From Clostridia bacterium (GTDB lineage Bacteria > Bacillota > Clostridia > Christensenellales > Borkfalkiaceae): a stretch of DNA of 64,000 nt. How positions within the stretch are numbered: position 1 is the stretch's first letter; each line of letters begins with the position of its first letter. This document shows, piece by piece, positions 1 through 7,465 of the stretch. Location: contig JAFTKC010000006.1 in assembly GCA_017456055.1 (NCBI GenBank), positions 62,001 to 126,000 of the forward strand, written 5' to 3'. A model generated the notes under the pieces. It was not told where the DNA came from. It worked only from the letters and a program-made list of their open reading frames with translations, and did no database searches. The position numbers were made by a program, and so were the translations under genes.

Positions 1-53
1 AAAGAGAAAGAATTGCTTATAAAAATAAAGTGAGAGCAGAAAAGGTATTATAA
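1..53 (+). CDS. possible C-terminal end of a gene entering from the left
   Basis: Reading frame 3 is open from the window edge to a TAA at 51-53 and encodes about 16 mostly basic residues ending AEKVL. The next gene, on the other strand, ends two bases later, so a convergent arrangement is plausible. The fragment is too short to assign a family or to be sure it is coding. Confidence 0.25.
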   Translation, partial: RERIAYKNKVRAEKVL

Positions 54-54
54 T

Positions 55-783
55 TTATTCGTAATCGGTTTCTTCATAGTAAGATGAATTTGACTTAGTC
101 GGCTTATTCTTAAAAGCGATAAATATAGCGAATAACCCGGCAAAACTGAGCGAAACGATTATTGCAATTTTAATTGAACTGACGTCTGCGCTCGGTTTAA
201 TCTCTGGAGTTTCAGGTGTTTCTTCGGGCTCTTCGGGAGTATCAAGAAAGGTTAGTGGGTTGGGGTGCAAGGGAATTTCAAATGGGAGAAGAGCGCTTTC
301 TTTTATATAGCCTAATTTATCGTTATAACTAACAAAATATATTAACGTGTTGTCGGCTTGATAAAGCGAGCCGTAATATTTAACTTCTCTATCGGGGAAT
401 ATATATTGGATTGAATTAAGTAGCGAACTATCGGCGTATAAAACGGCGTTAGAAGAGGTGGTTATGGTCACGTTTGGATAATAACTACTGCTTGATTGTG
501 AGTCGTCGAATAGTTTGGTTTTGGGAACGAATCCGTCTAGACCGTTTATTCCGTTTTCGCCACAGTATTCTACGTGGTAAAAGTCGCCGTTTTCACCGAT
601 TACTTTAACGTAATAAGAGTACGGCAAGTAGAAAAGGGGAGAAGAACTAAATTCGTTAGTATAAAACGGCGTGTTATCGTCAATTACCCGCAAGTATTGA
701 CTTTGCGCGTTTGCTTTATTTATTGGGGTTAATATGGCTATTGCCGTAAAACCGATTAAAAGGAATAAAATAAATTTTTTCAT
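55..783 (-). CDS. secreted, C-terminally membrane-anchored protein of unknown function
   Basis: Seen: a 242-residue protein with an N-terminal signal peptide (KKF, hydrophobic core at about 5-20, likely cleavage after ANA near residue 26). An extracytoplasmic part of about 150 residues follows. Its short strand-rich stretches resemble tandem SH3-like modules, which is a weak impression. Then come a Pro/Glu-rich linker (about 182-198), one transmembrane helix (about 204-224) and a short charged tail with Tyr residues. Inference: the protein is anchored by its C-terminal helix with the bulk outside the cell. I see no sortase motif and no catalytic motif. No Shine-Dalgarno sequence lies just upstream of the ATG. 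Function not recognised. Confidence 0.75.
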   Translation of the reverse strand: MKKFILFLLIGFTAIAILTPINKANAQSQYLRVIDDNTPFYTNEFSSSPLFYLPYSYYVKVIGENGDFYHVEYCGENGINGLDGFVPKTKLFDDSQSSSSYYPNVTITTSSNAVLYADSSLLNSIQYIFPDREVKYYGSLYQADNTLIYFVSYNDKLGYIKESALLPFEIPLHPNPLTFLDTPEEPEETPETPEIKPSADVSSIKIAIIVSLSFAGLFAIFIAFKNKPTKSNSSYYEETDYE

Positions 784-916
784 AAGGTGAAAGAGATTAT
801 AAATAATAATCTTGGTAGAAGTTAGGATATTTTAGTCTAAATTACCAAATTGTTGTCGAAAATACGTTTTTGGTTTTATCTTTAACGCTATTGCGTATAC
901 TTTTAACGTAGGCTTT

Positions 917-1483
917 ATGAAAAAATTTAGTTTTTTAAATAGTGCGATTGCTATTTTTCTCGTAGGTATAGTGCTTGTAGGTTTTTCTATCTTTAGAAAG
1001 GTTGAGAAGAAATATTTTTATCCCTTAGAGCACGTTGAGATTATTTATAAACACGCAAGCACTTATAAGTTGTCGCCGACTTTGGTGGTTTCGCTAATAA
1101 ACGCAGAGAGTAGTTTTAATAGTCAGGCTATAAGTGAAAAGGGAGCAAAAGGGCTTATGCAAATAACCGATAGTACGGCAGAATATATTGCAGGAAAACT
1201 CGGCGAAGAAGAGTATAATATATTTGATGAAAATACAAATATTTTATTTGGGTGTTATTATCTTAGGTATTTATTAGATAAATTCAAGGTAGAAGAAACG
1301 GCGCTTTGCGCCTATAACGCAGGAGAAACAAAAGTTAGAGAGTGGCTAAGAAATAAAGAGTATTCGTTAGATAGTGAAAGGCTAAAGGTAATTCCGTATA
1401 AAGAAACGAAAAATTATATAGAGAGAATTTATAAAAATAAAGTAAAATATAAAAAATTATATAAGAATATTCTTGACAAATAA
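917..1483 (+). CDS. membrane-anchored lytic transglycosylase (SLT domain)
   Basis: A 188-residue protein with one N-terminal transmembrane anchor (about 8-26) and an SLT/lysozyme-like domain. The family's catalytic Glu is E64 in INAESSFN. It is followed by the conserved GAKGLMQIT block (about 76-84) and the AYNAG motif (132-136). The family cleaves the MurNAc-GlcNAc bond of peptidoglycan to give 1,6-anhydro-muropeptides, here presumably on the outer face of the membrane. The length is typical of minimal MltE/YjbJ-type enzymes in Bacillota. The promoter of the following tRNA gene overlaps its 3' end. Family assignment is firm; the physiological role (remodelling, sporulation or secretion) is open. 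Confidence 0.9.
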   Translation: MKKFSFLNSAIAIFLVGIVLVGFSIFRKVEKKYFYPLEHVEIIYKHASTYKLSPTLVVSLINAESSFNSQAISEKGAKGLMQITDSTAEYIAGKLGEEEYNIFDENTNILFGCYYLRYLLDKFKVEETALCAYNAGETKVREWLRNKEYSLDSERLKVIPYKETKNYIERIYKNKVKYKKLYKNILDK

Positions 1484-1501
1484 TAAAATTTTGACTAAAA
1501 T
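1473..1501 (+). promoter_or_regulatory. promoter of tRNA-Leu
   Basis: TTGACA at 1473-1478, a 17-base spacer and TAAAAT at 1496-1501. Transcription would start near 1508, seven bases before the tRNA. The -35 lies inside the last codons of the transglycosylase gene. Confidence 0.7.
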
Positions 1502-1514
1502 ATAAAGGCTTAAC

Positions 1515-1597
1515 GTGAGGGTGGCGGAATTGGCAGACGCGTACGTTTGAGGGGCGTATGGTTATCCGTGTGGGTTCAAGTCCCATCCTTCACACCA
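1515..1597 (+). tRNA. tRNA-Leu (anticodon GAG)
   Basis: Full cloverleaf for a class II tRNA. The acceptor arm GTGAGGG (1515-1521) pairs with CCTTCAC (1587-1593, one G-U). The anticodon stem TACGT/GCGTA encloses the loop TTGAGGG with anticodon GAG at 1549-1551. A short extra arm and the T-arm sequence GGGTTCAAGTCCC follow. The 3' CCA is encoded (1595-1597). Confidence 0.96.
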
Positions 1598-1633
1598 AAA
1601 AGAAAGAGTACCATTTGGGTACTCTTTCTTTTT
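1598..1633 (+). terminator. intrinsic terminator after tRNA-Leu
   Basis: Inverted repeat AAAGAAAGAGTACC / GGGTACTCTTTCTTT around a 4-base loop, ending in T residues. Confidence 0.85.
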
Positions 1634-1789
1634 GGTTTAAACTAATTATGGGACTTGAACGGGTAGGAATCGACGACTTAAAATAAAGGAGTTTTTGAAA
1701 TCTCTAAATTTATTCGAGAAAATAAAAAAAAGCCCCGATGCATCTATTCGCTCGGGGGTGTATGGGCTATACCCATACCTGATTATGCA

Positions 1790-1830
1790 CTAATTATATC
1801 TAACAAAAACTAAAAAATCAAGTATTTTAA
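1790..1830 (+). repeat. 41-bp direct repeat, copy 1
   Basis: Starts CTAATTATATCTAACAAAAA and ends AAGTATTTTAA. It differs from the copy at 2323-2363 by one base (C versus T at position 21). A small perfect hairpin (1760-1778) lies just upstream. Confidence 0.9.
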
Positions 1831-2091
1831 TGCAATTTATAAAAATAAAAAAGAACGGGCACGGTGCGAGCCTAAAACGCATTGACCGTGATTACGGGAA
1901 TTGAAACCTAATTCAACTTGTCTCTCAACGTTCTATAAATATTATATACATAAAAATTTAAAAAATCAACTAAAAATCAAAAAAATTTTGATAAGTATCA
2001 TTTTTGGCTCGAACGGAAAGGGAAAATCGAGCCTGCAAGCGCATTTATTAAACCTTTCTGCCTTTAATTATAGCCGAATAAGGTCTCTTAT

Positions 2092-2241
2092 ATGAGGAGG
2101 CAGAGGGCAATAGATAGGCAAAGAGCATACTACAACGAGCGCAGTGGGGAAATGACTAAAAATGACCACCAAATTGCAAAAAAATATGCCGATAAAACTA
2201 AAAAAAGATACATAAACAAGATAGAAAAACAAAAAAAATAG
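2092..2241 (+). CDS. possible small basic protein (49 aa) between the direct repeats
   Basis: ATG at 2092 and TAG at 2239-2241 give 49 codons. The predicted peptide is very basic and polar: it begins MRRQRAIDRQRAYYNERSG and ends in a Lys-rich tail. AAGG at 2080-2083 is a weak ribosome site. The amino-acid mix is protein-like rather than random, and the frame lies wholly between the two 41-bp repeats. There is no family match I can name. It could equally be non-coding. Confidence 0.3.
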   Translation: MRRQRAIDRQRAYYNERSGEMTKNDHQIAKKYADKTKKRYINKIEKQKK

Positions 2242-2322
2242 CAAAAAAAAAGTAATGGCGGTGCCAAACGTGCTTAGAAAGCCATCAGCCCGACTCAAAA
2301 GAGTCGCTCATTACTTTATGTG

Positions 2323-2363
2323 CTAATTATATCTAACAAAAATTAAAAAATCAAGTATTTTAA
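2323..2363 (+). repeat. 41-bp direct repeat, copy 2
   Basis: 40 of 41 bases match the copy at 1790-1830. A short hairpin (GACTC AAAA GAGTC, about 2292-2305) lies upstream, as one does for copy 1. Beyond the repeat, the block TAAAAATCAAAAAAATT also recurs near 1971 and 2365. Confidence 0.9.
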
Positions 2364-2489
2364 CGTAAAAATCAAAAAAATTATAGATTTAATGAGATAG
2401 TTAGACGTAGGCAATTAGCAACTCGCAACTTTTAATATCTAGGGTTGATTTTTGGGGTGAAAGTGGTTATAATAAAAGTATATTTACAA

Positions 2490-2536
2490 AACTTTAACTT
2501 TTTATAAACATTTTATAAATATAGACGTTGTATAAT
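2490..2536 (+). promoter_or_regulatory. promoter of the two-component operon with 23-bp motif, copy 1
   Basis: TATAAT at 2531-2536. The motif spans 2490-2512: AACTTTAAC, seven variable bases, then AAACATT. Closely related 23-mers lie in front of the ABC operon (5649-5671) and the 9330 operon (9262-9284). OmpR-type regulators bind direct repeats of this size, so autoregulation by the neighbouring response regulator is a reasonable inference. Confidence 0.65.
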
Positions 2537-2553
2537 AAATTTAAGGTGATATT

Positions 2554-3225
2554 ATGGTAAAAATTTTAGTTGTTGAAGATGACAAGGCGTTAAACGGATT
2601 AGTTAGTTCGTATTTACGAGATAATGGATACGAAGTAAAGTCTTGCTACGACGGAGTTGAGGCACTTGCCGAGTTAAATCAAACCAAATATTCTATGATT
2701 ATAAGCGATATAATGATGCCAAAGATGGACGGATTTGAACTTGCCGAGAGCGTTAGGCTTACCGATAAGACCACTCCTATTATCTTTATGTCTGCAAAGG
2801 ACGATAAGCCGTCTAAAATGTACGGCTACAAACTTGGAATCGACGATTACGTGACCAAGCCGTTCGACGTAGACGTTTTGATGATGAAAGTTGCCGTGCT
2901 TTTAAGAAGGGCAAAGATAGAAACCGAGCAAAAATTAGTTGTTGGCAACTTTACTATGAACAAAGAAGAACGCACGGCAACCATTGACGGTGAAGAAATT
3001 TCTTTAACCGTTAGAGAGTTTGATATTCTATTTAAACTTTTATCATTTCCTAAAAAGACTTTTACTCGTTCTGCGCTTATGGATGAGTTTTGGGATTACG
3101 ACGCGTCGGCAACTAGCAGAACGGTGGACGTTTATATGGCTAAGATTAGAGAAAAGACGGCTTCTTGCGACGGATTTGAGATTTTAACCGTTCACGGATT
3201 AGGGTATAAGGTAGTGCTAAAATGA
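2554..3225 (+). CDS. OmpR/PhoB-family response regulator
   Basis: 223 residues, the usual family length. The N-terminal receiver domain (1-115) carries the acidic pocket D9/D10, phospho-acceptor D52 in ISDIMMP, S80 and K102. The C-terminal winged helix (about 130-223) includes the typical TRSALMDEFWDY segment and the RTVDVYMAKIREK recognition helix. On phosphorylation the protein would dimerise and bind direct repeats at promoters. The stop overlaps the kinase start (ATGA), so the two are translationally coupled. The next genes are membrane proteins and two ABC transporters with related promoter motifs, which are the likely targets. The stimulus is unknown; antimicrobial peptides or envelope stress fit the context. 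Confidence 0.95.
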   Translation: MVKILVVEDDKALNGLVSSYLRDNGYEVKSCYDGVEALAELNQTKYSMIISDIMMPKMDGFELAESVRLTDKTTPIIFMSAKDDKPSKMYGYKLGIDDYVTKPFDVDVLMMKVAVLLRRAKIETEQKLVVGNFTMNKEERTATIDGEEISLTVREFDILFKLLSFPKKTFTRSALMDEFWDYDASATSRTVDVYMAKIREKTASCDGFEILTVHGLGYKVVLK

Positions 3226-4274
3226 GAAAGAAAGGTAAAATAAAATCTTTTTTAATGGGAACGATTTTTCCGTTTTTCACGGTAATTTTATTAGTTTCAG
3301 TATCCCTAATTGTATACGAGCAAATTAAAATGACGGCGGGAGATAAGCCTTTTGTGGTCAGTTTGGTTATGCTATTAACCGTTTGCGCTTTATCGGTGCT
3401 TTTCGTCGTAGGGGATAAAATAAGAAGAAAAATTACAAACGAAGCGCCCGTTAAGGAAATTTTAGACGCAACTGAAAAAATAGCGTCAGGTGATTTCTCG
3501 GTAAGGTTTACTACTATTCACTCGTATGAAAACTACAACGATTACGATTTAATAAAAGAAAATCTAAACGCAATGGTGGCAGAACTAGAAAAGAGTGAGA
3601 TTCTAAAAACCGATTTTATATCTAACGTTTCGCACGAGATAAAAACGCCTCTTTCTATTATTCAAAACTATATTTCGCTTGTGCAAGAAGAAAAAGACGA
3701 AGAAAAGAGAAAAAAGTATATAGAGACGGTTATCTTGGCGACGAAAAGATTAAGTAGCCTAATAACGAACGTATTAAAACTTAATAAACTTGAACATCAA
3801 GAATTAAACGTGGAATATCAAAAAATTAGGCTAGACCAAATGCTAGCAGAAGCAATTTTAAGTTTTGAAGATTTGATTGATAAAAAGCAAATAGAAATAG
3901 ATTGCTCGTTAGAAGAGATAGAAATAAATTCTTCAGCAAGTTGTTTAGAAATCGTGTGGAACAATCTTATATCTAACGCTATAAAATTCACCGAGCCGAA
4001 CGGCAAGATTACTATAAAACTTTATAGAAAAATGGATGAAATTGTGGTTGAAGTAGCTGATACGGGTTGTGGTATTTCGGCAGACACAGGGGCGAAAATT
4101 TTTGATAAATTCTATCAAGGCGACACTTCGCACTCAGGGGAGGGAAACGGCTTAGGGCTTGCGCTAGTAAAAAAGGTTATAGACCTTATCGGTGGAAAAA
4201 TTTCCGTTGAAAGTCAACTTGGAAAGGGCAGTAAATTTACTATCGTGTTAAAGGATACGGGATATGAAAATTAG
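3222..4274 (+). CDS. membrane sensor histidine kinase
   Basis: 350 residues. Two transmembrane helices (about 12-33 and 43-64) are separated by only about 10 residues outside the membrane. A HAMP-like segment (about 75-125), a HisKA dimerisation helix with phospho-accepting H138 in NVSHEIKTPL, and an HATPase domain follow. The ATPase domain shows an N box (WNNLISNAIKFT), a G1 box (DTGCGIS), an F box (FDKFYQG) and a G2 box (GNGLGLALV). The nearly absent sensor loop is typical of intramembrane-sensing kinases (BceS-like), which often detect transporter activity instead of a free ligand. That fits the ABC transporters downstream. It overlaps the regulator gene by 4 bases. Confidence 0.93.
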   Translation: MRKKGKIKSFLMGTIFPFFTVILLVSVSLIVYEQIKMTAGDKPFVVSLVMLLTVCALSVLFVVGDKIRRKITNEAPVKEILDATEKIASGDFSVRFTTIHSYENYNDYDLIKENLNAMVAELEKSEILKTDFISNVSHEIKTPLSIIQNYISLVQEEKDEEKRKKYIETVILATKRLSSLITNVLKLNKLEHQELNVEYQKIRLDQMLAEAILSFEDLIDKKQIEIDCSLEEIEINSSASCLEIVWNNLISNAIKFTEPNGKITIKLYRKMDEIVVEVADTGCGISADTGAKIFDKFYQGDTSHSGEGNGLGLALVKKVIDLIGGKISVESQLGKGSKFTIVLKDTGYEN

Positions 4275-5190
4275 TTTTCATACCATTTGGAAGAGAATAT
4301 TAACTCCGCCTACTTGGGTGAAAGTACTAACGTTTGTAATAACCCTAATAACTTCAATAGGGGCTCTAACGATAGTTTTAGTGGACCCCAATAAACAAGT
4401 ATTTGACGTTCTTTCTTATATTCTCTTTAGTGTTGCGGGGCTATCCCTTGCGTACAGCATATATTTAATTATTCCACTTTTTCCAAAGGTGAAAAAAGGA
4501 ATAGTTAAATGGATGGAAAGCCACGATTTTACCTATTTGCTGTTGCGTAATTTCGGCTTTAGAACGGTAATATTCGCTATCGGCTCTTTTATTATGAGTA
4601 TATTATTTAGCGTTTTTAACGCCTATATGGGTATCGTCAATCAATCTATATGGTATGGTGCGCTTGCAGGCTTTTATTTGTCGCTTGCTTTTCTTCGAGG
4701 TGGCGTGCTCACCTACCATAAGAATAGGGTTGCTAAAAAAATTAAAACGGAAAAAGAAGAATATATAAAGGCTAAAGTTTACAAAAATAGTGGAATTATT
4801 ACGCTAATTCTCAACGTTGCATTGTCGGTGGCTATTGTTCAAATGATATTTTCCGACGCGCACTTTTACTATATGGGGTGGACTATTTTTGCCTACGCAG
4901 CCTATTCTTTTTATAAAATTACTGCTTCTATTATAACTTTTATAAAAGCGTATAAGCAAACGGACTTATCAATTAGAGCAATTAGAAATATAAATTTGGT
5001 AGACGCGCTCGTTTCTATATTGGCTTTGCAAACGGCACTCTTAACTACCTTTAGTAGCGCGGGTGTGAATATTTCACTATTTAACACCTTAACTGGAGTT
5101 GTAGTCAGTTTATTTTCTATAATAATTGGAATCTATATGATAGTTTCGGCAAATAAAAAAATAAAGGAAATACAAAAGGATATTATTTAG
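4264..5190 (+). CDS. polytopic membrane protein of unknown function
   Basis: 308 residues with roughly eight hydrophobic segments and a Lys-rich central cytoplasmic loop (about 155-172). The start codon sits inside the end of the kinase gene (11-base overlap), with AAAGGA just upstream, so it is coupled to the sensor. I do not recognise the family. Inference from position: an accessory membrane subunit of the sensing or resistance system. The loop pattern resembles no transporter signature I can name. Confidence 0.7.
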   Translation: MKISFHTIWKRILTPPTWVKVLTFVITLITSIGALTIVLVDPNKQVFDVLSYILFSVAGLSLAYSIYLIIPLFPKVKKGIVKWMESHDFTYLLLRNFGFRTVIFAIGSFIMSILFSVFNAYMGIVNQSIWYGALAGFYLSLAFLRGGVLTYHKNRVAKKIKTEKEEYIKAKVYKNSGIITLILNVALSVAIVQMIFSDAHFYYMGWTIFAYAAYSFYKITASIITFIKAYKQTDLSIRAIRNINLVDALVSILALQTALLTTFSSAGVNISLFNTLTGVVVSLFSIIIGIYMIVSANKKIKEIQKDII

Positions 5191-5191
5191 T

Positions 5192-5578
5192 ATGAACGAA
5201 GAATTTAAGTATGATTACTCTGCGCCAACGGAGTCGGAAAGAAAACAAATTGAAAGCATAAAAAAGCAATACGTTGGGAGCGAAAAGGTGGAAAAAACAC
5301 CTTTCGAGCGTCTTAAATATTTACACGAAAAGGTTAACGGAAGGGCAACTTGCGTGTCGCTAATTTTTGGTATTTTAGGTTGCCTAATATTTGGACTCGG
5401 TTTAACTATGGTTTTAGAGTGGAATATTCTAGTGTGGGGCGTGCTTGTTATGGCTATTGGAATAGTGCCTATGTGCTTTGCTTATCCTGCGTATAATAAA
5501 ACTATAAAAAAGGGCAAAGAAAAATATGGCGAAGAGATAATAAAACTATCTGAGGAATTATTGAAAGAAAAAAAATAG
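5192..5578 (+). CDS. small two-helix membrane protein, paralogue of the 9330 gene
   Basis: 128 residues: a charged N-terminus, two adjacent transmembrane helices (about 52-72 and 78-96) and a charged C-terminal helix ending SEELLKEKK. The hydrophobic hairpin and the tail (EEIIKLSEELL) match the protein encoded at 9330-9686 (DEIITLSNELL), so the two are paralogues. It starts two bases after the preceding stop, with its SD (AAAGGA) inside that gene. It is the last gene of the kinase operon. Function unknown; the location suggests a modulator of the sensor or transporter complex. Confidence 0.7.
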   Translation: MNEEFKYDYSAPTESERKQIESIKKQYVGSEKVEKTPFERLKYLHEKVNGRATCVSLIFGILGCLIFGLGLTMVLEWNILVWGVLVMAIGIVPMCFAYPAYNKTIKKGKEKYGEEIIKLSEELLKEKK

Positions 5579-5648
5579 ATTCACGAAGGTAATTGCGAAA
5601 AATAATCGCTTTTACTTTTTTTTTACAAAAAAAACCTTTTAAAAACAT

Positions 5649-5684
5649 AACTTTAACGTTTTGCAAACATTAGGTTTGTATAAT
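5649..5684 (+). promoter_or_regulatory. promoter of the ABC operon with 23-bp motif, copy 2
   Basis: The motif at 5649-5671 has AACTTTAAC then AAACATT with the same internal spacing as at 2490. TATAAT at 5679-5684 is only seven bases beyond the motif, as at 9262-9297. AAAC and GTTT form a small inverted repeat over the spacer. Overlap of the -35 area by a regulator suits a class II activator. Confidence 0.65.
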
Positions 5685-5719
5685 ATAAAAGAAAACTAAG
5701 AAATAATAAGGAGTTTTGT

Positions 5720-6619
5720 ATGAATGCTATTGAAATTAAACATCTTTCAAAGAGTTTTCGTGGTATGTATGCCGTAAACGATTTAAATATGACCGTTCCC
5801 GTCGGCAGTATATACGGATTCATTGGTGAAAACGGAAGCGGTAAATCTACTACGGAGAAACTCATTTGTGGACATCTCGTTCCAGATGCTGGTGAAATTA
5901 AATTATTTGGTAGAGATTATAAAGACGCAGGCGTTCGTGTTAGAGTGGGCGCATTAATAGAAAACGCGGGTTGTTTTCCAGGTTCAAGCATTTATCAAAA
6001 TTTAATGATGCAAGCGATAAATTTAGGAATTGAAAACCGAGATGAAGAAATTAAGAGAGTTCTTAAAATCGTGCGTATGCAAGATAACGCAAATATTAAG
6101 TTTAAGAGTTGCTCCCTCGGTATGAAACAACGTATAGGTATAGCGATGGCTCTTCTTGGAGAACCAGCACTTTTAATTTTAGACGAGCCTATAAACGGGT
6201 TAGATACCGACGGCATGAAAATTATGAGAGATATTTTAGTAGATATAACTAAATCGTATGGCTGTACAGTTTTAATTTCTTCACATATTTTGGGAGAACT
6301 TGAAAAAATAGCCACTCACTATGGAATTATTCGTCAAGGAAAAATGATTATGGAACTTTCCGCTAAAGAAATGGAGTCGAGAGCGAGAGTTTTTACCTCG
6401 CTTAAAACCGACGATATGAAAGGTGCTTTATCTAAGTTAAAAGAAAAGTACGATAACGTTAGAGAGGAGGATGGATATCTTCGCGTATATGACGTAGACG
6501 AAGTTGAAGAAATAGTGGACTATTTATATAAAAAAGGCTATGTAGTTAGCGAAATTAGAAAAAATAAAATTGGCTTAGAAGAGTACTATATTGAACTTAT
6601 GAGCAAGAAGGAGAAGTAA
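5720..6619 (+). CDS. ABC transporter ATPase 1, bacitracin/lantibiotic-immunity type
   Basis: 299 residues. Walker A GENGSGKST (36-44), the family-typical signature SLGMKQRIGIAMALL, Walker B LLILDEPINGLD and the switch His in SSHILGELEK. The signature SLGMKQ in place of LSGGQ is characteristic of the BcrA/NosF/lantibiotic-immunity ATPases. A C-terminal extension (about 220-299) is predicted to contact the permease. Known role: powering a small MDR or antibiotic-peptide exporter made with a separate permease. The permease follows after four bases. An almost parallel ATPase/permease pair lies directly downstream. Strong SD (AAGGAG). Confidence 0.93.
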   Translation: MNAIEIKHLSKSFRGMYAVNDLNMTVPVGSIYGFIGENGSGKSTTEKLICGHLVPDAGEIKLFGRDYKDAGVRVRVGALIENAGCFPGSSIYQNLMMQAINLGIENRDEEIKRVLKIVRMQDNANIKFKSCSLGMKQRIGIAMALLGEPALLILDEPINGLDTDGMKIMRDILVDITKSYGCTVLISSHILGELEKIATHYGIIRQGKMIMELSAKEMESRARVFTSLKTDDMKGALSKLKEKYDNVREEDGYLRVYDVDEVEEIVDYLYKKGYVVSEIRKNKIGLEEYYIELMSKKEK

Positions 6620-6623
6620 TAAA

Positions 6624-7454
6624 ATGGAAAAATTACGTCAAATTAAATTTGAATCTCCAACATTTACAAAAAGAATAAAAGGTATGCTGGGCGTAGATCT
6701 TTATCGTTTATTTCACACGCCTTTGTTCTATATTTTTATCGCAATAGCGGCGATAATTCCTGCAATGCTTATTGCTATGACGGGTATGACAGGGCCAAAT
6801 GGCGAGCCGTCCACTCCGTTATTTACAAACGTTTGGCAAGCAATTGCTGCAGATATTCCTATTTACGGGTTTGAGGGCATTGAGAAATACGCAAATATGA
6901 ATATGGTGTTTATTTTTGGTGGTATTATGGTTTCGATATTTATTGGACACGACTACAAAAGTGGATACGTTAAACAACTTTTCACTACTCACGCCAAAAA
7001 AGAAGATTATATGATAAGCAAATCTCTCACTTGTGCTTTTACAATGGCTTGTATGTGCGTTAGTTATTTGTTTGGTGGTGTAATTGCTGGGTTACTTACA
7101 CAAATTTCTTTTGCAGTAAACGTAGGTAATCTTCTTTGTGCAATACTTGGTAAAATCATTATGAGTTTAGGTTGGGCAAGTCTTTACACCTTCTTAAACG
7201 TAATATTTAGAAGATATTTCGGCGTTTCTATTGCCTCTTCATTCTTTTTTGGAACGGGCATTTTAGTCATTGGTGTTGGCTCTATCATTGGAAACACGCC
7301 CGTACTTAACGTGTTTTTGTATGGCTCGTCGGTATTCGCTTGTCTTTCGAGCAATCTTTGGACGTTAATAAATTGTTTGGCTGTATCGCTTGCGTGGACG
7401 GGTATTTATATTTTACTCGGCTCTCATATTCTTAATAAAAGCGACGTGTATTAA
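6624..7454 (+). CDS. ABC transporter permease 1
   Basis: 276 residues with about six hydrophobic segments in ABC-2-type order: a first helix near 32-52, a long extracytoplasmic loop (about 55-92), then helices around 95-112 and five-helix packing to the C-terminus. It matches the family of permeases paired with BcrA-type ATPases. It sits four bases after ATPase 1 and 11 bases before ATPase 2. The amphipathic N-terminus (TFTKRIKGMLGVDLYRLF) is closely matched by the second permease (SFSKKLKSMLNVDFKRLS), showing that the whole pair was duplicated. Confidence 0.88.
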   Translation: MEKLRQIKFESPTFTKRIKGMLGVDLYRLFHTPLFYIFIAIAAIIPAMLIAMTGMTGPNGEPSTPLFTNVWQAIAADIPIYGFEGIEKYANMNMVFIFGGIMVSIFIGHDYKSGYVKQLFTTHAKKEDYMISKSLTCAFTMACMCVSYLFGGVIAGLLTQISFAVNVGNLLCAILGKIIMSLGWASLYTFLNVIFRRYFGVSIASSFFFGTGILVIGVGSIIGNTPVLNVFLYGSSVFACLSSNLWTLINCLAVSLAWTGIYILLGSHILNKSDVY

Positions 7455-7465
7455 GGAGAATTAAA

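Larger units (their letters stand above)
1640..2489. other. gene-poor region with hairpins and diverged repeats
   Basis: About 850 bases with no recognisable gene. It contains several inverted repeats: CCCCGA/TCGGGG at 1733-1757, GTATGGG/CCCATAC at 1760-1778, CACGGT/ACCGTG at 1860-1890 and GGCTCG/CGAGCC at 2006-2033. It also holds two 41-bp direct repeats and one short open frame, listed separately. A block starting GAGCCT and continuing to CGCATT appears in two diverged forms near 1868 and 2029. The look is of decayed repetitive or mobile DNA, but no transposase or phage gene is identifiable. Confidence 0.6.

Noticed and set aside
1335..1586. Minus-strand 83-codon frame
   Set aside because: It runs across tRNA-Leu and the transglycosylase gene in antisense; no ribosome site and a composition unlike a protein.
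1901..2095. 64-codon frame containing a P-loop-like GSNGKGKSS
   Set aside because: It starts at a TTG without SD. The P-loop-like residues arise from the arms of a GGCTCG/CGAGCC hairpin, and the flanking residues do not resemble an ATPase.
4264..5190. Identification of this membrane protein as an ABC permease of the BceB type
   Set aside because: It lacks the large extracellular domain and the FtsX-like arrangement, and has only about 300 residues.
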